Source: Asanoa iriomotensis
GTDB taxonomy: Bacteria > Actinomycetota > Actinomycetes > Mycobacteriales > Micromonosporaceae
NCBI RefSeq assembly: GCF_016862515.1
Contig: NZ_BONC01000025.1
Location: forward strand, 41,842 to 105,841
Reading direction: 5' to 3'
DNA length: 64,000 bases
In this document: positions 16,514-25,466 of the stretch, in pieces
Numbering within the stretch: position 1 is the stretch's first letter
How the letters are laid out: each line of letters opens with the position of its first letter
The notes under the pieces: model-generated
The model's database searches: none
What the model saw: only the letters and a program-made list of their open reading frames with translations
Told to the model about the DNA's origin: nothing
Program-made: the position numbers and the translations under genes

Positions 16514-16910
16514 CCAACGCGATCAGGCCGGCGCCGGTCGGCCTGAACCCGCAAGCGTCGAGGTAGAACCCACGTAGGTGTTCCTCGAAGTCGACATGCA
16601 GCCACGCGACGCCGGCCGCCCGCGCGTGCTCGGCGGCGAGGCCGACGAGCCGGGCGCCGACGCCCGCACGGCGGACGCGCTCGGCAACGACGGTGTCCAG
16701 GACGAACGCGTGCCCGCGACCGTCCCAGGCGACGTTGACGAACCCGACCAGCTCTCCGCCGGCACGGGCACACACCCAGCCCAGGCTGTGCCGACGCACC
16801 CGCGCGGACCAGTCGTCAGTCGTCACGTCGTGCCCGAAACCCGCCGCGTGCAAGGCCTCGACCTCGCCGTTGTCGAAGTCACCACGCCATGCATAGGCAA
16901 CCAGCGTCAA
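16485..16910 (-). CDS. GNAT family N-acetyltransferase
   Basis: A 141-residue acetyltransferase. The fold reads as strand WVCARAGGELVGFVNVAWDG, motif A VLDTVVAERVRRAGVGARLVGLAAEHARAAG with the acetyl-CoA-binding R-x-x-G-x-G, and the final HLRGFYLDACGFRPTGAGL. The substrate is unknown. The likely start is TTG at 16910, preceded by GGAGG; an in-frame GTG lies further upstream. The 3' end overlaps the convergent aldehyde dehydrogenase gene. The 150 bases between its start and the next gene hold nothing recognisable. Confidence 0.82.
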   Translation of the reverse strand: MTLVAYAWRGDFDNGEVEALHAAGFGHDVTTDDWSARVRRHSLGWVCARAGGELVGFVNVAWDGRGHAFVLDTVVAERVRRAGVGARLVGLAAEHARAAGVAWLHVDFEEHLRGFYLDACGFRPTGAGLIALATGGSPGPG

Positions 16911-17062
16911 GCACCTCCGAATCACGAGCCCGCCGGAAGACCATCCGGTCGGCCGAGCAGGGCGCCACCGCGAAACCCTGGGACGGCTGCGGCGGGCGAC
17001 AGCACCGGACACGCGCCAGCGCCGGCGCGCCCCGCTTGAACCCCGTGTGGCGTCGGGGCGGG

Positions 17063-17647
17063 TCAGTCTGGGGCGGCGGCGACGTGGAGGGGGCCCGGGG
17101 ACGGGCGGCCGTCCAGGGCTGTCGGGTCGATGCTCCAGCGGCCCGCCAGGCGGGCCACGTCGTCTTCGCCGACCAGGAGTTCGTCGGTGTCCGGGGCCGA
17201 TTCTGGGATGCCCAGGGAGCGCTCCGCCTCGTCGGGGTCGCCGCGCCATTCGGTGACCTTGCCGGTTTCGCCGACGAAGTCGAAGGCGCGGACCAGGACC
17301 CCGTCGACCGCGCGGACCCAGCGGTGTTGTTCGCCGACCCGGTGGGTGGAGAAGAACTGGACCTCCGTGGCCAGGGCCACCGACAGCGCCACGGCTTCGA
17401 CCGTGCTCGGGATCGTGAACAGGCGGCGGCCGGCGACCAGGATCCAACTGCCGTCGCGGGCGCCCGGCAGCGGCGGTGTGACCGCCAATCGGTCGTCGGT
17501 CAGGTGCGCCAGGTCGACGCCCTCGCGCCACGGCGCTGGGCCCAGGTCGCGCAGGCCCAACGTGTCGACGACCGCGCGCGGGTCGCTGCCGCGGATCGCC
17601 AGCCATGCCTGTTTATGGCCGAACCCGACCATCGTCTCCGCTGTCAC
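17063..17647 (-). CDS. Conserved hypothetical protein
   Basis: A 194-residue soluble protein without a signal peptide or membrane segment. Segments such as GHKQAWLAIRG, DGSWILVAGRRLF, EVQFFSTHRVGEQHRWVRAVDG and VTEWRGDPDEAERSLG look like those of actinobacterial hypothetical proteins of unknown function. The GTG start at 17647 overlaps the stop of the upstream MmcQ/YjbR gene by four bases, so the two are translationally coupled and may work together. Confidence 0.72.
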   Translation of the reverse strand: MTAETMVGFGHKQAWLAIRGSDPRAVVDTLGLRDLGPAPWREGVDLAHLTDDRLAVTPPLPGARDGSWILVAGRRLFTIPSTVEAVALSVALATEVQFFSTHRVGEQHRWVRAVDGVLVRAFDFVGETGKVTEWRGDPDEAERSLGIPESAPDTDELLVGEDDVARLAGRWSIDPTALDGRPSPGPLHVAAAPD

Positions 17648-18012
17648 CCGTTGGACGTTAGCTCGCCCAACGGGCTCTCTAGGAACTCACGCGCGACCCG
17701 TTTGGGGACGCACATCCGCCACGCGTCGAGGACCAGCTCGCGCATCTCGACCTCGTCGATGGCCGCCAGGCGGACCCGGACCCAGTTGTAGCGCTCGTCG
17801 GAGGGCTCCGGCATCAGGAACTTGTCGGGCTCGGCGGCGACCAGGGCCGCCCGCTCTTCTTTGGGAAAGCCGAAGCCCATCACGGTCTCGTCGCGCGAGA
17901 ACGCCACGAACACGATCTGGCCGACCCGGAACTTCACCCGGTCGCGGACCAGTGCTTCGTAGGCCCGCGGCAAAAGCCGCACCAGCCCGCGGACGTCATC
18001 GATGGTGACCAT
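17644..18012 (-). CDS. MmcQ/YjbR family protein
   Basis: A 122-residue MmcQ/YjbR-type protein. The characteristic pattern is seen: VKFRVGQIVFVAFSRDETVMGFGFPKEERAALVAAEPDKF followed by YNWVRVRLAAIDEVEMRELVLDAWRMCVPK. These proteins have a CyaY-like double-wing fold; a DNA-binding role has been suggested but is unproven. The ATG at 18012 follows directly after the prepilin peptidase gene (9-base gap), and the gene is coupled to the following hypothetical gene. Confidence 0.85.
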   Translation of the reverse strand: MVTIDDVRGLVRLLPRAYEALVRDRVKFRVGQIVFVAFSRDETVMGFGFPKEERAALVAAEPDKFLMPEPSDERYNWVRVRLAAIDEVEMRELVLDAWRMCVPKRVAREFLESPLGELTSNG

Positions 18013-18021
18013 AGGAACACG

Positions 18022-18756
18022 CTACGACCGAGGTCCGACAAGAATCAGCGCCAGCAGCGTCCCGGCCACCAGGAACGGGCCGAACGGCAGGTGGCTCGTC
18101 CAGCGCACCCGGCCGGCCACCAGGAGCGCGATGCTGACGAGCGCCGACGCCAGCAGCCCGGCCAGCAGCCCCGCCAGCACCGCAGCCCAGCCGAACCAGC
18201 CGAGCAGTGCCGCACAGCTCAGGGCCAGCTTGGCGTCGCCGAGCCCGAACCCGCGCCGGCCGAGCAGCACCGTGGTCGCCGCGAAGAACAGCGCCACCGC
18301 CGCACCCGCCAGCGCCGCGCGCCACCATCGGTCGAACTCGCCGGAGAACACGGCAGGCACCAGGAGCAGCAGGACCACGCCGCCCGCGGCGGGCAGCGTC
18401 AACCGGTCCGGCAGGCGGTGCACGGCCAGATCGACCAGCACCAGGGGCACGGCGAACGCCGCCCACCACAGATAGGCCGCCAGCACCGACCCCGGCACCG
18501 CGAACACCCCCACCGCGAGGGCAACCAGCGCGAGCACCTCCACCGAGAAGGCCCACGGCCCGAGCCGTGACCCGCACCCGCCACACCGCCCCGACGGCCC
18601 GGCCAGACCGATCGAAGCGGCGCAAGAGGGGCACGCGCGAAGCCACGGCGACCCAGGCGGCACCGCGTGCCGCACCGCGAGCCACCGCAACACCGGCGCG
18701 ACGAACACGGCAGGTAGCCAGGACGGTGCCGTCCGTACCCGTTCCCACGTAGTCAT
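18022..18756 (-). CDS. Type IV prepilin peptidase (A24 family)
   Basis: A 244-residue membrane aspartic peptidase. Seven to eight hydrophobic spans are visible. A CPSCAASIG...CGGCGSRLG zinc-type Cys cluster precedes the first catalytic Asp in LVLVDLAVHRLPD, and the second is in GFGLGDAKL, the G-x-G-D motif of A24 peptidases. It would cleave the leader from the pilin-like proteins of the adjacent Tad locus in the cytoplasmic membrane. It is divergent from the Tad operon, with a small hypothetical gene overlapping its start (ATGA). Confidence 0.9.
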   Translation of the reverse strand: MTTWERVRTAPSWLPAVFVAPVLRWLAVRHAVPPGSPWLRACPSCAASIGLAGPSGRCGGCGSRLGPWAFSVEVLALVALAVGVFAVPGSVLAAYLWWAAFAVPLVLVDLAVHRLPDRLTLPAAGGVVLLLLVPAVFSGEFDRWWRAALAGAAVALFFAATTVLLGRRGFGLGDAKLALSCAALLGWFGWAAVLAGLLAGLLASALVSIALLVAGRVRWTSHLPFGPFLVAGTLLALILVGPRS

Positions 18757-19016
18757 GCCAACCGCCCGGTCGTCACGGAGAGTGATGCCATGATCGCAAT
18801 TGTCGATCTCTCCAGCCGCCGGTCATCCACACCCAAGCAAGCAGAAGCGGTGGACAACGCCGACGCGCCAATGCCCGAACTTCCGATCCACGAATCGGAC
18901 ACAAACCGACGGTCTCGCGCATATCGAAGTTTGAATCGCACACGCTGTCCGTCGTCGGATAAGAAGCGCGGGTTGCGTTCACCCGAGTGCCGCAGCCAGC
19001 CGAAAAACGCCGCCAT
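18753..19016 (-). CDS. Small hypothetical protein
   Basis: An 87-residue frame starting MAAFFGWLRHSGERNPRF at ATG 19016, with a good ribosome binding site (GAAAGGA) and an ATGA overlap with the prepilin peptidase start, which argue that it is real. The C-terminal half (LGVDDRRLERSTIAIM...) has no recognisable motif, and codon bias is weaker than in neighbours. No function can be assigned. Confidence 0.5.
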   Translation of the reverse strand: MAAFFGWLRHSGERNPRFLSDDGQRVRFKLRYARDRRFVSDSWIGSSGIGASALSTASACLGVDDRRLERSTIAIMASLSVTTGRLA

Positions 19017-19257
19017 CGTTGATCCTTTCCGGCCGGTCACGACCACCGCCGTGACCCTACGTGTTATTTGAGATCGCCTCTGTTGCATCGGCGATCGTCA
19101 GCCTATGCTCGGCCCTCGGGTGTTGCACTACCCACCGCAAAGCCCACATGCGCTATCCAAGTTCATGAATAGGAAACGTGGTCGGACCGCCGTCCGACCC
19201 TTAGCTGACCACGCCCAGTTTCGCCCACGGTCCCAGGCGACGCAGGGAGGATGCACC

Positions 19258-19803
19258 GTGCCCGCACCACGACTGGCGAGCGCCGCCGTCGCCGTCGCGC
19301 TCGCGGCGGCGCTGGCCGCTTGCGGTTCAGAGCCGCCCTCGACGGCCACATTCGACAATGCACCGGCGCGCTCGGCCGACCCCGATACGGCCACGGCGAC
19401 AAAGTCCGCGCTCGACGCGTACGCCGGTTATCTCGCCGCCGCCCGAAAGGCCGAGGCAATTCCCGATCCGAACTATCCGGAGCTGAAGAAATACCTCGGC
19501 GATCCGCTGCTGACCCGTGTCCGGACCACTATTCGCGACATTAAGGAGCACGGTGCGATGCGTACCGGCAAACTCATTTCCGACCCGCGGGTAACCGCCG
19601 TGAGCTTGGATTCCGTGCCGGCGACCGTCTCGATCCAGGACTGCATCGACGCCACCGGCTACACGATGGTCGACGCTAAGACGAAGAAGCGCGTCCCCGG
19701 TCACGCGGCGGGCCGATACGTCGCGACGGCGACGGCGAGCCGCTACCCCGACGGCCGCTGGCTGATCGACTCCGGCCTCGCGCACAAGGACCAGCCGTGC
19801 TGA
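19258..19803 (+). CDS. Lipoprotein at the head of the Tad locus
   Basis: A 181-residue lipoprotein. The signal (PAPRLASAAVAVALAAALAAC) ends in a lipobox LAAC with Cys about 20 residues in. The mature part has an NTF2-like appearance (SALDAYAGYLAAARKAEAIPDP..., then a VSLDSVPATVSIQDCIDATGY strand region). The GTG at 19258 follows AGGGAGG and is preferred to longer frames. The gene overlaps the next by seven bases. The role in pilus assembly is unknown; outer-surface anchoring is plausible. Confidence 0.75.
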   Translation: MPAPRLASAAVAVALAAALAACGSEPPSTATFDNAPARSADPDTATATKSALDAYAGYLAAARKAEAIPDPNYPELKKYLGDPLLTRVRTTIRDIKEHGAMRTGKLISDPRVTAVSLDSVPATVSIQDCIDATGYTMVDAKTKKRVPGHAAGRYVATATASRYPDGRWLIDSGLAHKDQPC

Positions 19804-20711
19804 CCCGGCGCCGGTTGACCCGGTTCGGCGTGTTCGCCGCGAGCATCGCGGTCGTGCTGGTCGGCGCCGTCGCCGCGCTGGCCGACGACGGCGGCGCCGA
19901 ATGCCCGCCCACCCAGACCACCTGCGAGGGCTGGGGCGAAGGCGGCGGCAACACCGGTGGCGGCGGTGGCAACACCGGCGGAGGTGGCGGCAACGGCGGC
20001 GGTGGCGGCAGCCCGTGCCTGCGCAACGGCGAGCAGGTCCCCTGCTACGACGACCTGCTCGGCTGGTTCAACTCCAGCGACAGCTGCTACTACCGGGTCA
20101 CCGAGCCACAGCCGGCGGGCGTGCCCGAGGGCATGACCTCGTACACCCGAAGCTGCGGCGCGGGCGCACTGGCCGGCGGTGAGCCGGTCCTGCTGGAGAA
20201 CCCGCCGCCCGGCTTCGCAGCGCCACCCGACCCGGCCGAGCTGGCCGCCCGGGCCCTGGCCCAGCTCGACCTGCTCCCACCCGAGGTCGGCATCGCGCCG
20301 GACCCCGCCGTCGGGCCCGGCCTGGTCGGCCTGCCCATCTGGCTCTGGGTGCCGGCCGACGGCAACCCCGGCGACAACGTCAGCACCTGGGGTCCGCTGA
20401 CGGCCAGCGAGTCCGAGCGCGGCGTCACCGTCAACCTCACCGCCACCGTGGGCAAGATCGTCTGGGATATGGGCAACGACGAGACGGTGACCTGCACCAA
20501 CCCGGGCACGCCGTACGTGCGGCAGGGCGGCAAGTCGCCCACCTGCGGATTCGACGGCTATCGGGCGGCCGGCACGTTCAGCGTCCAAGCGACCACGACG
20601 TGGTCCGTGACCTGGGACGCCGGTGGCGAGACGGGCACGATCGACGGCGTCACCCGCGAGAGCGAGCCCGCGCAGATCCAGATCGACGAGCTCCAGGTGG
20701 TGACCAAGTGA
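19797..20711 (+). CDS. Secreted Gly-rich-linker protein of the Tad locus
   Basis: A 304-residue protein with an N-terminal signal or anchor (RRLTRFGVFAASIAVVLVGAVAALADD), then a Cys-containing region and a run of GGGNTGG repeats at about 48-70. The C-terminal part is beta-rich (GVTVNLTATVGKIVWDMGNDETVTC, ATTTWSVTWDAGGE), with paired Cys. Similar proteins occur in actinobacterial Tad loci, sometimes misnamed ATP/GTP-binding. A pilus-associated or surface role is inferred. It overlaps its neighbours on both sides, so it is in the operon. Confidence 0.7.
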   Translation: MLTRRRLTRFGVFAASIAVVLVGAVAALADDGGAECPPTQTTCEGWGEGGGNTGGGGGNTGGGGGNGGGGGSPCLRNGEQVPCYDDLLGWFNSSDSCYYRVTEPQPAGVPEGMTSYTRSCGAGALAGGEPVLLENPPPGFAAPPDPAELAARALAQLDLLPPEVGIAPDPAVGPGLVGLPIWLWVPADGNPGDNVSTWGPLTASESERGVTVNLTATVGKIVWDMGNDETVTCTNPGTPYVRQGGKSPTCGFDGYRAAGTFSVQATTTWSVTWDAGGETGTIDGVTRESEPAQIQIDELQVVTK

Positions 20712-21358
20712 CCGCGACGCCGACCCGCAACAACGCTGCCGTCCCGGTGCCCGCGCCGGTGGCACCGCCCAAGGTGATCCGCCAGCGCCGGATGCGCCCA
20801 GGCCTGCTCGGCCTCGCCGTGTTGCTGATCGCGCTGGGCGGCCTCGGCGCCGCGTTCGCCATCACCTCGGTGAAGGCGACGGGCTCCTACCTCGCCGTCG
20901 GGCGTCAGGTGCCGCAGGGCACCGTGCTGACCGCCGACGACCTGGTGACCGTGCAGGTGGCTGGGGGCGCCGGGCTGGCGCCCGTGCCGGCCAGCCAACA
21001 GGCCCAGGTCGTCGGCAAGCGCGCCGCCGTCTCGCTCGTGCCCGGCTCGCTGCTGACCATGGCGCAGCTCACCGACAAGCCGCTGCTCGCCGCAGGCCAG
21101 CAGCAGGTGGCGCTCGGCCTGCGGGCCAACCAGGTGCCCGCCCGGCGGCTGCTGCCCGGCGACAAGGTGGTCCTGGTCGGCACCCCGGAGAAGGGCGCGC
21201 CGCCGTCGGTCACCCGCTACGACGCCACGGTCATCGACATGACCCTGGACCGCAGCAACGCGACGGTCTACCTGGCGCTTCGAAGCGCTGACGTCGCGGC
21301 CGTCGTGTTGCTGGCGGACGCCGACCGGATCGCCGTCGTGCTCACCCCCGGCGCGTGA
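20708..21358 (+). CDS. SAF domain protein (CpaB/RcpC-like)
   Basis: A 216-residue protein with an N-terminal Pro/Ala segment, one membrane span at about 31-53 (GLLGLAVLLIALGGLGAAFAI) and an SAF domain (SYLAVGRQVPQGTVLTADDLVTVQV...GKRAAVSLVPGSLLTMAQL), as in CpaB/RcpC proteins that join pilus machinery to the cell wall or secretin. The GTG start overlaps the preceding stop by four bases. In Gram-positive Tad systems its partner is unknown. Confidence 0.82.
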   Translation: MTATPTRNNAAVPVPAPVAPPKVIRQRRMRPGLLGLAVLLIALGGLGAAFAITSVKATGSYLAVGRQVPQGTVLTADDLVTVQVAGGAGLAPVPASQQAQVVGKRAAVSLVPGSLLTMAQLTDKPLLAAGQQQVALGLRANQVPARRLLPGDKVVLVGTPEKGAPPSVTRYDATVIDMTLDRSNATVYLALRSADVAAVVLLADADRIAVVLTPGA

Positions 21359-21361
21359 CCA

Positions 21362-22156
21362 GTGGCGATCATCGCGCTGGTCTCTGGCAAGGGCGCTCCG
21401 GGTGTCACCACCACCGCCCTGGCCTGCACGCTCACCTGGCACCGCCGGCTCGTGCTGGCCGAGTGCGACCCGGCCGGCGGCTCCGTCCTGGCCGGGTACC
21501 TCGGCGGCGCGCTGGAAGGCCGCCGCGGGCTCGGGGAGGTGGCCGTCGCCGAACTGCGCGACGGCAACCTGGAGGCGCATTTCTGGTCGCAGCTCGTCGA
21601 CCTCGACGCGCCCAAGCGCGAGCGGCTGCTGCTGCCGGGCATCGTCGACGCCGCGCAGGCCGGCAGCGTGACGCCCTTCTGGCAACGGTTCGCCGACTTC
21701 TTCAGCTCGCTCGAACGCGGCCAGCCACCGTTCGACGTGCTGGTCGACTGTGGACGCGTCCAGGTCGGCAACCCGCCGTGGCCGCTGTTGCGGGCCGCGG
21801 CGACCGTGCTGGTGGTCACCGGCGCGCGGTTGGCCGACCTGTCGGCGACCCGCGGCGCGGTCAAGGCGATCGAACGTGACTTCACCGACAACCGCGTCCC
21901 GCCCGGCAACCTGCGCCTGCTGGTGATCGGCGACGGCCACCCCAAGTCGGAGATCAGCAAGGCGATGGGGCTGCCGGTCATCGGCCACCTGCCGCACGAC
22001 CCGCGTACCGCCGAAGTGCTCACCCACGGCGGCACCGTGCGTGCCAACCGACCGTTGATGCGCGCGGCCGGCGCGCTCGAAGTGCCCGTGCACAGCCTGC
22101 TCGAGCGCCGCCGGGCCCGGTTGAGCTGGCCGACGGAGGTGGGCAATGCGGTTTGA
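21362..22156 (+). CDS. TadZ/CpaE-like ParA-type ATPase
   Basis: A 264-residue MinD/ParA-fold protein. The deviant P-loop SGKGAPGVTTTAL is at 8-20, followed by LAECDPAGGSVLAGYLGG (Walker A' / switch region) and VLVDCGRVQ. TadZ proteins localise the pilus machine at the cell pole or membrane. The GTG at 21362 is three bases after the preceding stop; the 3' end overlaps the CpaF gene by 11 bases. Confidence 0.82.
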   Translation: MAIIALVSGKGAPGVTTTALACTLTWHRRLVLAECDPAGGSVLAGYLGGALEGRRGLGEVAVAELRDGNLEAHFWSQLVDLDAPKRERLLLPGIVDAAQAGSVTPFWQRFADFFSSLERGQPPFDVLVDCGRVQVGNPPWPLLRAAATVLVVTGARLADLSATRGAVKAIERDFTDNRVPPGNLRLLVIGDGHPKSEISKAMGLPVIGHLPHDPRTAEVLTHGGTVRANRPLMRAAGALEVPVHSLLERRRARLSWPTEVGNAV

Positions 22157-23678
22157 GCCGGTCGCACAGGACCCCCGCGCCGCCACCTCGACGGTCCCGC
22201 CGCTGTTGCCCAACGGCCGGCACCACCACCCCGAGCCGGCGCCGCCAGCACCAGCGCCACAGCACCAGCCCCAGAACCAGCAACGCCGCAGGATCGACTT
22301 CGCCCTCGTCCGCGAGCTGCGCCGCGAGCTCTCCGAACGGCTCACGCACTGGCAACGCGGCCGCGACTACACACCGGGCGAGGAGGACCTCGAACGCACC
22401 CGACTCGCGGCCGAGGTCGTCGCCGCCTACGCCGACGCCGTCCGCCGGGCCGGCACCCCGTTGCACGCCGCCGACGAGCGCGCGCTGCTCGACCAGGTCA
22501 CCGCCGAGCTGGTCGGCCTCGGCCGGCTCCAGTCCCTGCTGATCGACGAGTCGATCGAAGAGGTGCACATCCTCGGCTGCGATCAGGTCCGGATCACCCG
22601 GCACGGCGGCGGCGTCGACTGGGGCGACCCGATCGCCGACAGCGACGAGGAGATGGTCGAGATCCTCCAGGCGGCCGCCCGCCGGGCCGGCTCGACCGAG
22701 CGGAGCCTGTCCACCTCCAAGCCCACCCTCGACCTGCAACTCCCCGACGGCAGCCGGCTCGCCGCGGTCTTCCTGGTCAGCCACCGCCCGTACGCGGTGA
22801 TCCGCAGGCACAACACGCTCGACGTGACGCTCGACGAGCTGGCCGGGGCCCGCGCGGACCTCGACGAGATGATCGATCCGCTGGTACGCGACTTCCTCCG
22901 CGCCGCGATGCGCGCCGGCCTCAACATCATGGTCGCCGGGCTCGCCGGCGCCGGTAAGACCACGGTGATCCGGGCCCTGATGAACGAGATCCCGGCCGAC
23001 GAACCCTACGTGCTGCTCGAGGAGAGCCGCGAGCTGCTGCCCGCCCGACGGCAGCTCAAGCACCGCGCGGTGATGAGCTTCGAGTCCCGCGAGGGACACG
23101 GCGAGCGCGGCTTCGACGGCCGCCCCGCCGGTGAGGTGACGATCGCCGACCTGATCCCGGTCTCGCTGCGGATGGGCGTGCTCCGGATCATCGTCGGCGA
23201 GGTCAGATCACGCGAGATCGTGCCGATGCTGCAGGCGATGACCACGAGCCGCGGTTCGATGTGCACGATTCACGCGCGTACGCCCGGCGGGGTCAGCGAA
23301 CGCATCATCGAGCTCGCGCTCTCCCACGGCCGCGAGATGACCGTCGACCAGGCCCGCCGGATGGCCGGCAACGCGCTCGACCTGATCGTCTACGTGACGG
23401 TCGAGGACGAGACCGCGATCGGGGGCCGCAAACACCGCTTCATCTCGCACATCGAAGAGGTGATCGGCGTCAGCGAGCACAACCGGATCGCCACGACCAC
23501 GGTGTTCGGCCCGGGCGCCGACGGGCGGGCGGTCCCCCGCCACCTGCCGGAACGGGTCCGCGACCAGCTCATGCGCATCGGGTACGACGCCCGGATGCTG
23601 ACCCGCTACATCGAGGCGGGTGTCGGTGCGTGGCGCCGGCCCCGGCACACCCAGCTCCAGAAGCGGGGTGCGATGTGA
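22146..23678 (+). CDS. TadA/CpaF pilus assembly ATPase
   Basis: A 510-residue secretion ATPase. A basic, Pro/His/Gln-rich N-terminal 50 residues precedes the N-terminal domain and the hexameric ATPase core: Walker A GLAGAGKTT (264-272), Asp box VLLEESREL, Walker B LRIIVGEVRSREIVPML with the catalytic Glu, and His box SMCTIHARTPGGV. It would power assembly of the Flp-type pilus at the cytoplasmic membrane. The ATG overlaps TadZ, and its stop overlaps the GTG of TadB. Confidence 0.92.
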   Translation: MRFEPVAQDPRAATSTVPPLLPNGRHHHPEPAPPAPAPQHQPQNQQRRRIDFALVRELRRELSERLTHWQRGRDYTPGEEDLERTRLAAEVVAAYADAVRRAGTPLHAADERALLDQVTAELVGLGRLQSLLIDESIEEVHILGCDQVRITRHGGGVDWGDPIADSDEEMVEILQAAARRAGSTERSLSTSKPTLDLQLPDGSRLAAVFLVSHRPYAVIRRHNTLDVTLDELAGARADLDEMIDPLVRDFLRAAMRAGLNIMVAGLAGAGKTTVIRALMNEIPADEPYVLLEESRELLPARRQLKHRAVMSFESREGHGERGFDGRPAGEVTIADLIPVSLRMGVLRIIVGEVRSREIVPMLQAMTTSRGSMCTIHARTPGGVSERIIELALSHGREMTVDQARRMAGNALDLIVYVTVEDETAIGGRKHRFISHIEEVIGVSEHNRIATTTVFGPGADGRAVPRHLPERVRDQLMRIGYDARMLTRYIEAGVGAWRRPRHTQLQKRGAM

Positions 23679-24580
23679 AGCTGCCCGCCGACCTCGAGCT
23701 GATCGCGCTGCTGTCCGGCGCCGCCTGCGTGGCTGGCGCGATCCTGGCGGTCGTCGCCGTCGTCGGCACCACCCGGCAGGCCCGGCCCGGATCGCGCGGA
23801 TCGGCCCTGACCAGGCTGTGGACCGGCTCCAGCGACAACCCACGCGACCGCCGCCGCCACCAGATCCTGCTGCTCTGCGCGGCCGCCGCAGGCGCACTGG
23901 CCTTCCTGGTCAGCGGGCTGCCCGTGGTCGGCCTGCTGGTGGCGATCGCCGTGCCGGGCACACCGTGGCTGTTCACGGTCGGCCGTGCCGAGCAGCGGGC
24001 GGTGGCCCGGATCGAGGCGATCGGCGAGTGGACCCGCCGCCTCAAGGACGTCTCCAGCACCGGCCAGGGCCTGCAACAGGCGATCGTCGGCACGGTCGCG
24101 ACGGTGCCGGAACAGATCCAGGAGGAGGTACGGCTGCTCGCCGCGCGCCTACAGGCTGGTTGGCAGGCCCGCACCGCGCTGCTGGCGTTCGCCGACGACA
24201 TCGCCGACCCGGTCGCCGACCAGGTGGTCGCCGCGCTGATCCTGCACCTCAGCGATCGCGGCGAGCGGCTCGGCGACGTGCTCGGCTCGATCGCGTCGGC
24301 GGCCGCCGCCGAGGTGGGCACCCGCCGCGAGGTGGAGGCCAAGCGCACCCAACCGCGGTTCGCGGTGCGGTTCCTCACCGGCATGGTGCTGCTGGTGCTC
24401 GGCTACGGGCTGGTCAACCCCGACTACATGCGCCCGTACGGGACACCGACCGGCCAGATCGTGATGGTGGTGCTCGGCGCGATCTTCGTGGGCCTGCTCG
24501 CCTGGGTACGCACGATGAGCCTGCCGCCGCGGTCCGCCCGCTTCCTCGCCGCACCCAAGTTCGAGGAGGCCGTCCGGTGA
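23675..24580 (+). CDS. TadB-like pilus inner-membrane protein
   Basis: A 301-residue type II secretion F-domain protein. Hydrophobic spans lie at about 9-30, 66-95 and 230-295; the cytoplasmic T2SSF domain between them has RIEAIGEWTRRLKDVSSTGQGLQQAIVGTV and ALILHLSDRGERLGDVLGSIA. TadB forms the platform on which CpaF acts. The GTG at 23675 overlaps the CpaF stop, and its own stop overlaps TadC. Confidence 0.88.
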   Translation: MKLPADLELIALLSGAACVAGAILAVVAVVGTTRQARPGSRGSALTRLWTGSSDNPRDRRRHQILLLCAAAAGALAFLVSGLPVVGLLVAIAVPGTPWLFTVGRAEQRAVARIEAIGEWTRRLKDVSSTGQGLQQAIVGTVATVPEQIQEEVRLLAARLQAGWQARTALLAFADDIADPVADQVVAALILHLSDRGERLGDVLGSIASAAAAEVGTRREVEAKRTQPRFAVRFLTGMVLLVLGYGLVNPDYMRPYGTPTGQIVMVVLGAIFVGLLAWVRTMSLPPRSARFLAAPKFEEAVR

Positions 24581-25437
24581 TCGTCAACGTGCCCTTCGTC
24601 AGTGGCGTCCTCGGCGGCGCGCTGATCGGCGCCGGCCTGTTCGTCATCGTCCGCGAGACCCTGCCGGCGGCACCGGCGCTCGCGCCCGCGCTGCGCCGGC
24701 TGCACCAGGCCGGGCCCGCGGCGCCCACCCGCACCAACCTCGACTGGCTGGGCGGGCTGTCGCGCTGGCTCCGCCCGCCGACCCGCGACCTGGCGTTGCT
24801 GGGCCGCACACCCGAGCAGTACGCGCTGTCCATCGTCACCGCGGCCGGCGCCGGTCTGCTCGCGCCGGTGCTGCTGCTGGTGATCTTCCAGATCCTCGGC
24901 ATCGGCGTGCCGTTCTTCGTGCCGGTGATCGGCAGCCTCGGCCTCGCCGTCGTCGCCGCCGTGATCGCGCACCGCGACGTGCTCAGCAAGGCCGACCGCG
25001 CGCGGCGCGAGTTCAGCCGCGCCGTGTGCACCTATCTCGACCTGGTGGCCCTGCAACTGACCGCGGCGCACGGCCCGGTGCAGGCGTTGGAGAACGCGGC
25101 GGCCGTCTGCGACGGCTGGGTGTTCGAGCGCATCCGCACCGCGCTGCGGCTGGCCCAGCTGCAGATGCACTCGCCGTGGGACGAGCTGCGCGGCTTGTCC
25201 GAGGAGATCGGTGTGCCGGAGCTCGGCGACGTCGGCGCCATCATGCAGTCCTCCGGCACCGAGGGCGCACAGGTCCACGAGACCCTGCGCACCCGGGCCG
25301 ACTCGCTGCGCGACCAGATCCGCACCGACAACCTCAGCCGCGCCGAGGCGGTCACCGGCCGTCTCGACGTACCCGGAGCGATGCTCGTGTTCGTACTCAT
25401 GGGCTTCGTTCTTTACCCCTTCCTGACCCGGGTGTGA
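24577..25437 (+). CDS. TadC-like pilus inner-membrane protein
   Basis: A 286-residue T2SSF-domain protein, second half of the TadB/TadC platform. Hydrophobic segments lie at about 8-28, 86-130 and 262-284; the cytoplasmic domain has SRAVCTYLDLVALQLTAAHGPVQALENAA and IMQSSGTEGAQVHETLRTRADSLRDQ. The GTG at 24577 overlaps the TadB stop. A 29-base gap with a ribosome binding site (AAAGGAAG) precedes the small pilin-like gene. Confidence 0.88.
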   Translation: MIVNVPFVSGVLGGALIGAGLFVIVRETLPAAPALAPALRRLHQAGPAAPTRTNLDWLGGLSRWLRPPTRDLALLGRTPEQYALSIVTAAGAGLLAPVLLLVIFQILGIGVPFFVPVIGSLGLAVVAAVIAHRDVLSKADRARREFSRAVCTYLDLVALQLTAAHGPVQALENAAAVCDGWVFERIRTALRLAQLQMHSPWDELRGLSEEIGVPELGDVGAIMQSSGTEGAQVHETLRTRADSLRDQIRTDNLSRAEAVTGRLDVPGAMLVFVLMGFVLYPFLTRV

Positions 25438-25466
25438 GACCCGGGCGTCCGAAAGGAAGCACCACC

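Noticed and set aside
18790..19071. Plus-strand open frame opposite the small hypothetical gene near the prepilin peptidase
   Set aside because: The minus-strand reading has a ribosome binding site and an ATGA overlap with the next gene; the plus reading has neither.
19948..20012. CRISPR or other short-repeat array in the GGC-rich tract
   Set aside because: The repeats are in-frame GGGNTGG codons of a Gly linker; no spacers, and no CRISPR array was seen anywhere in the window.
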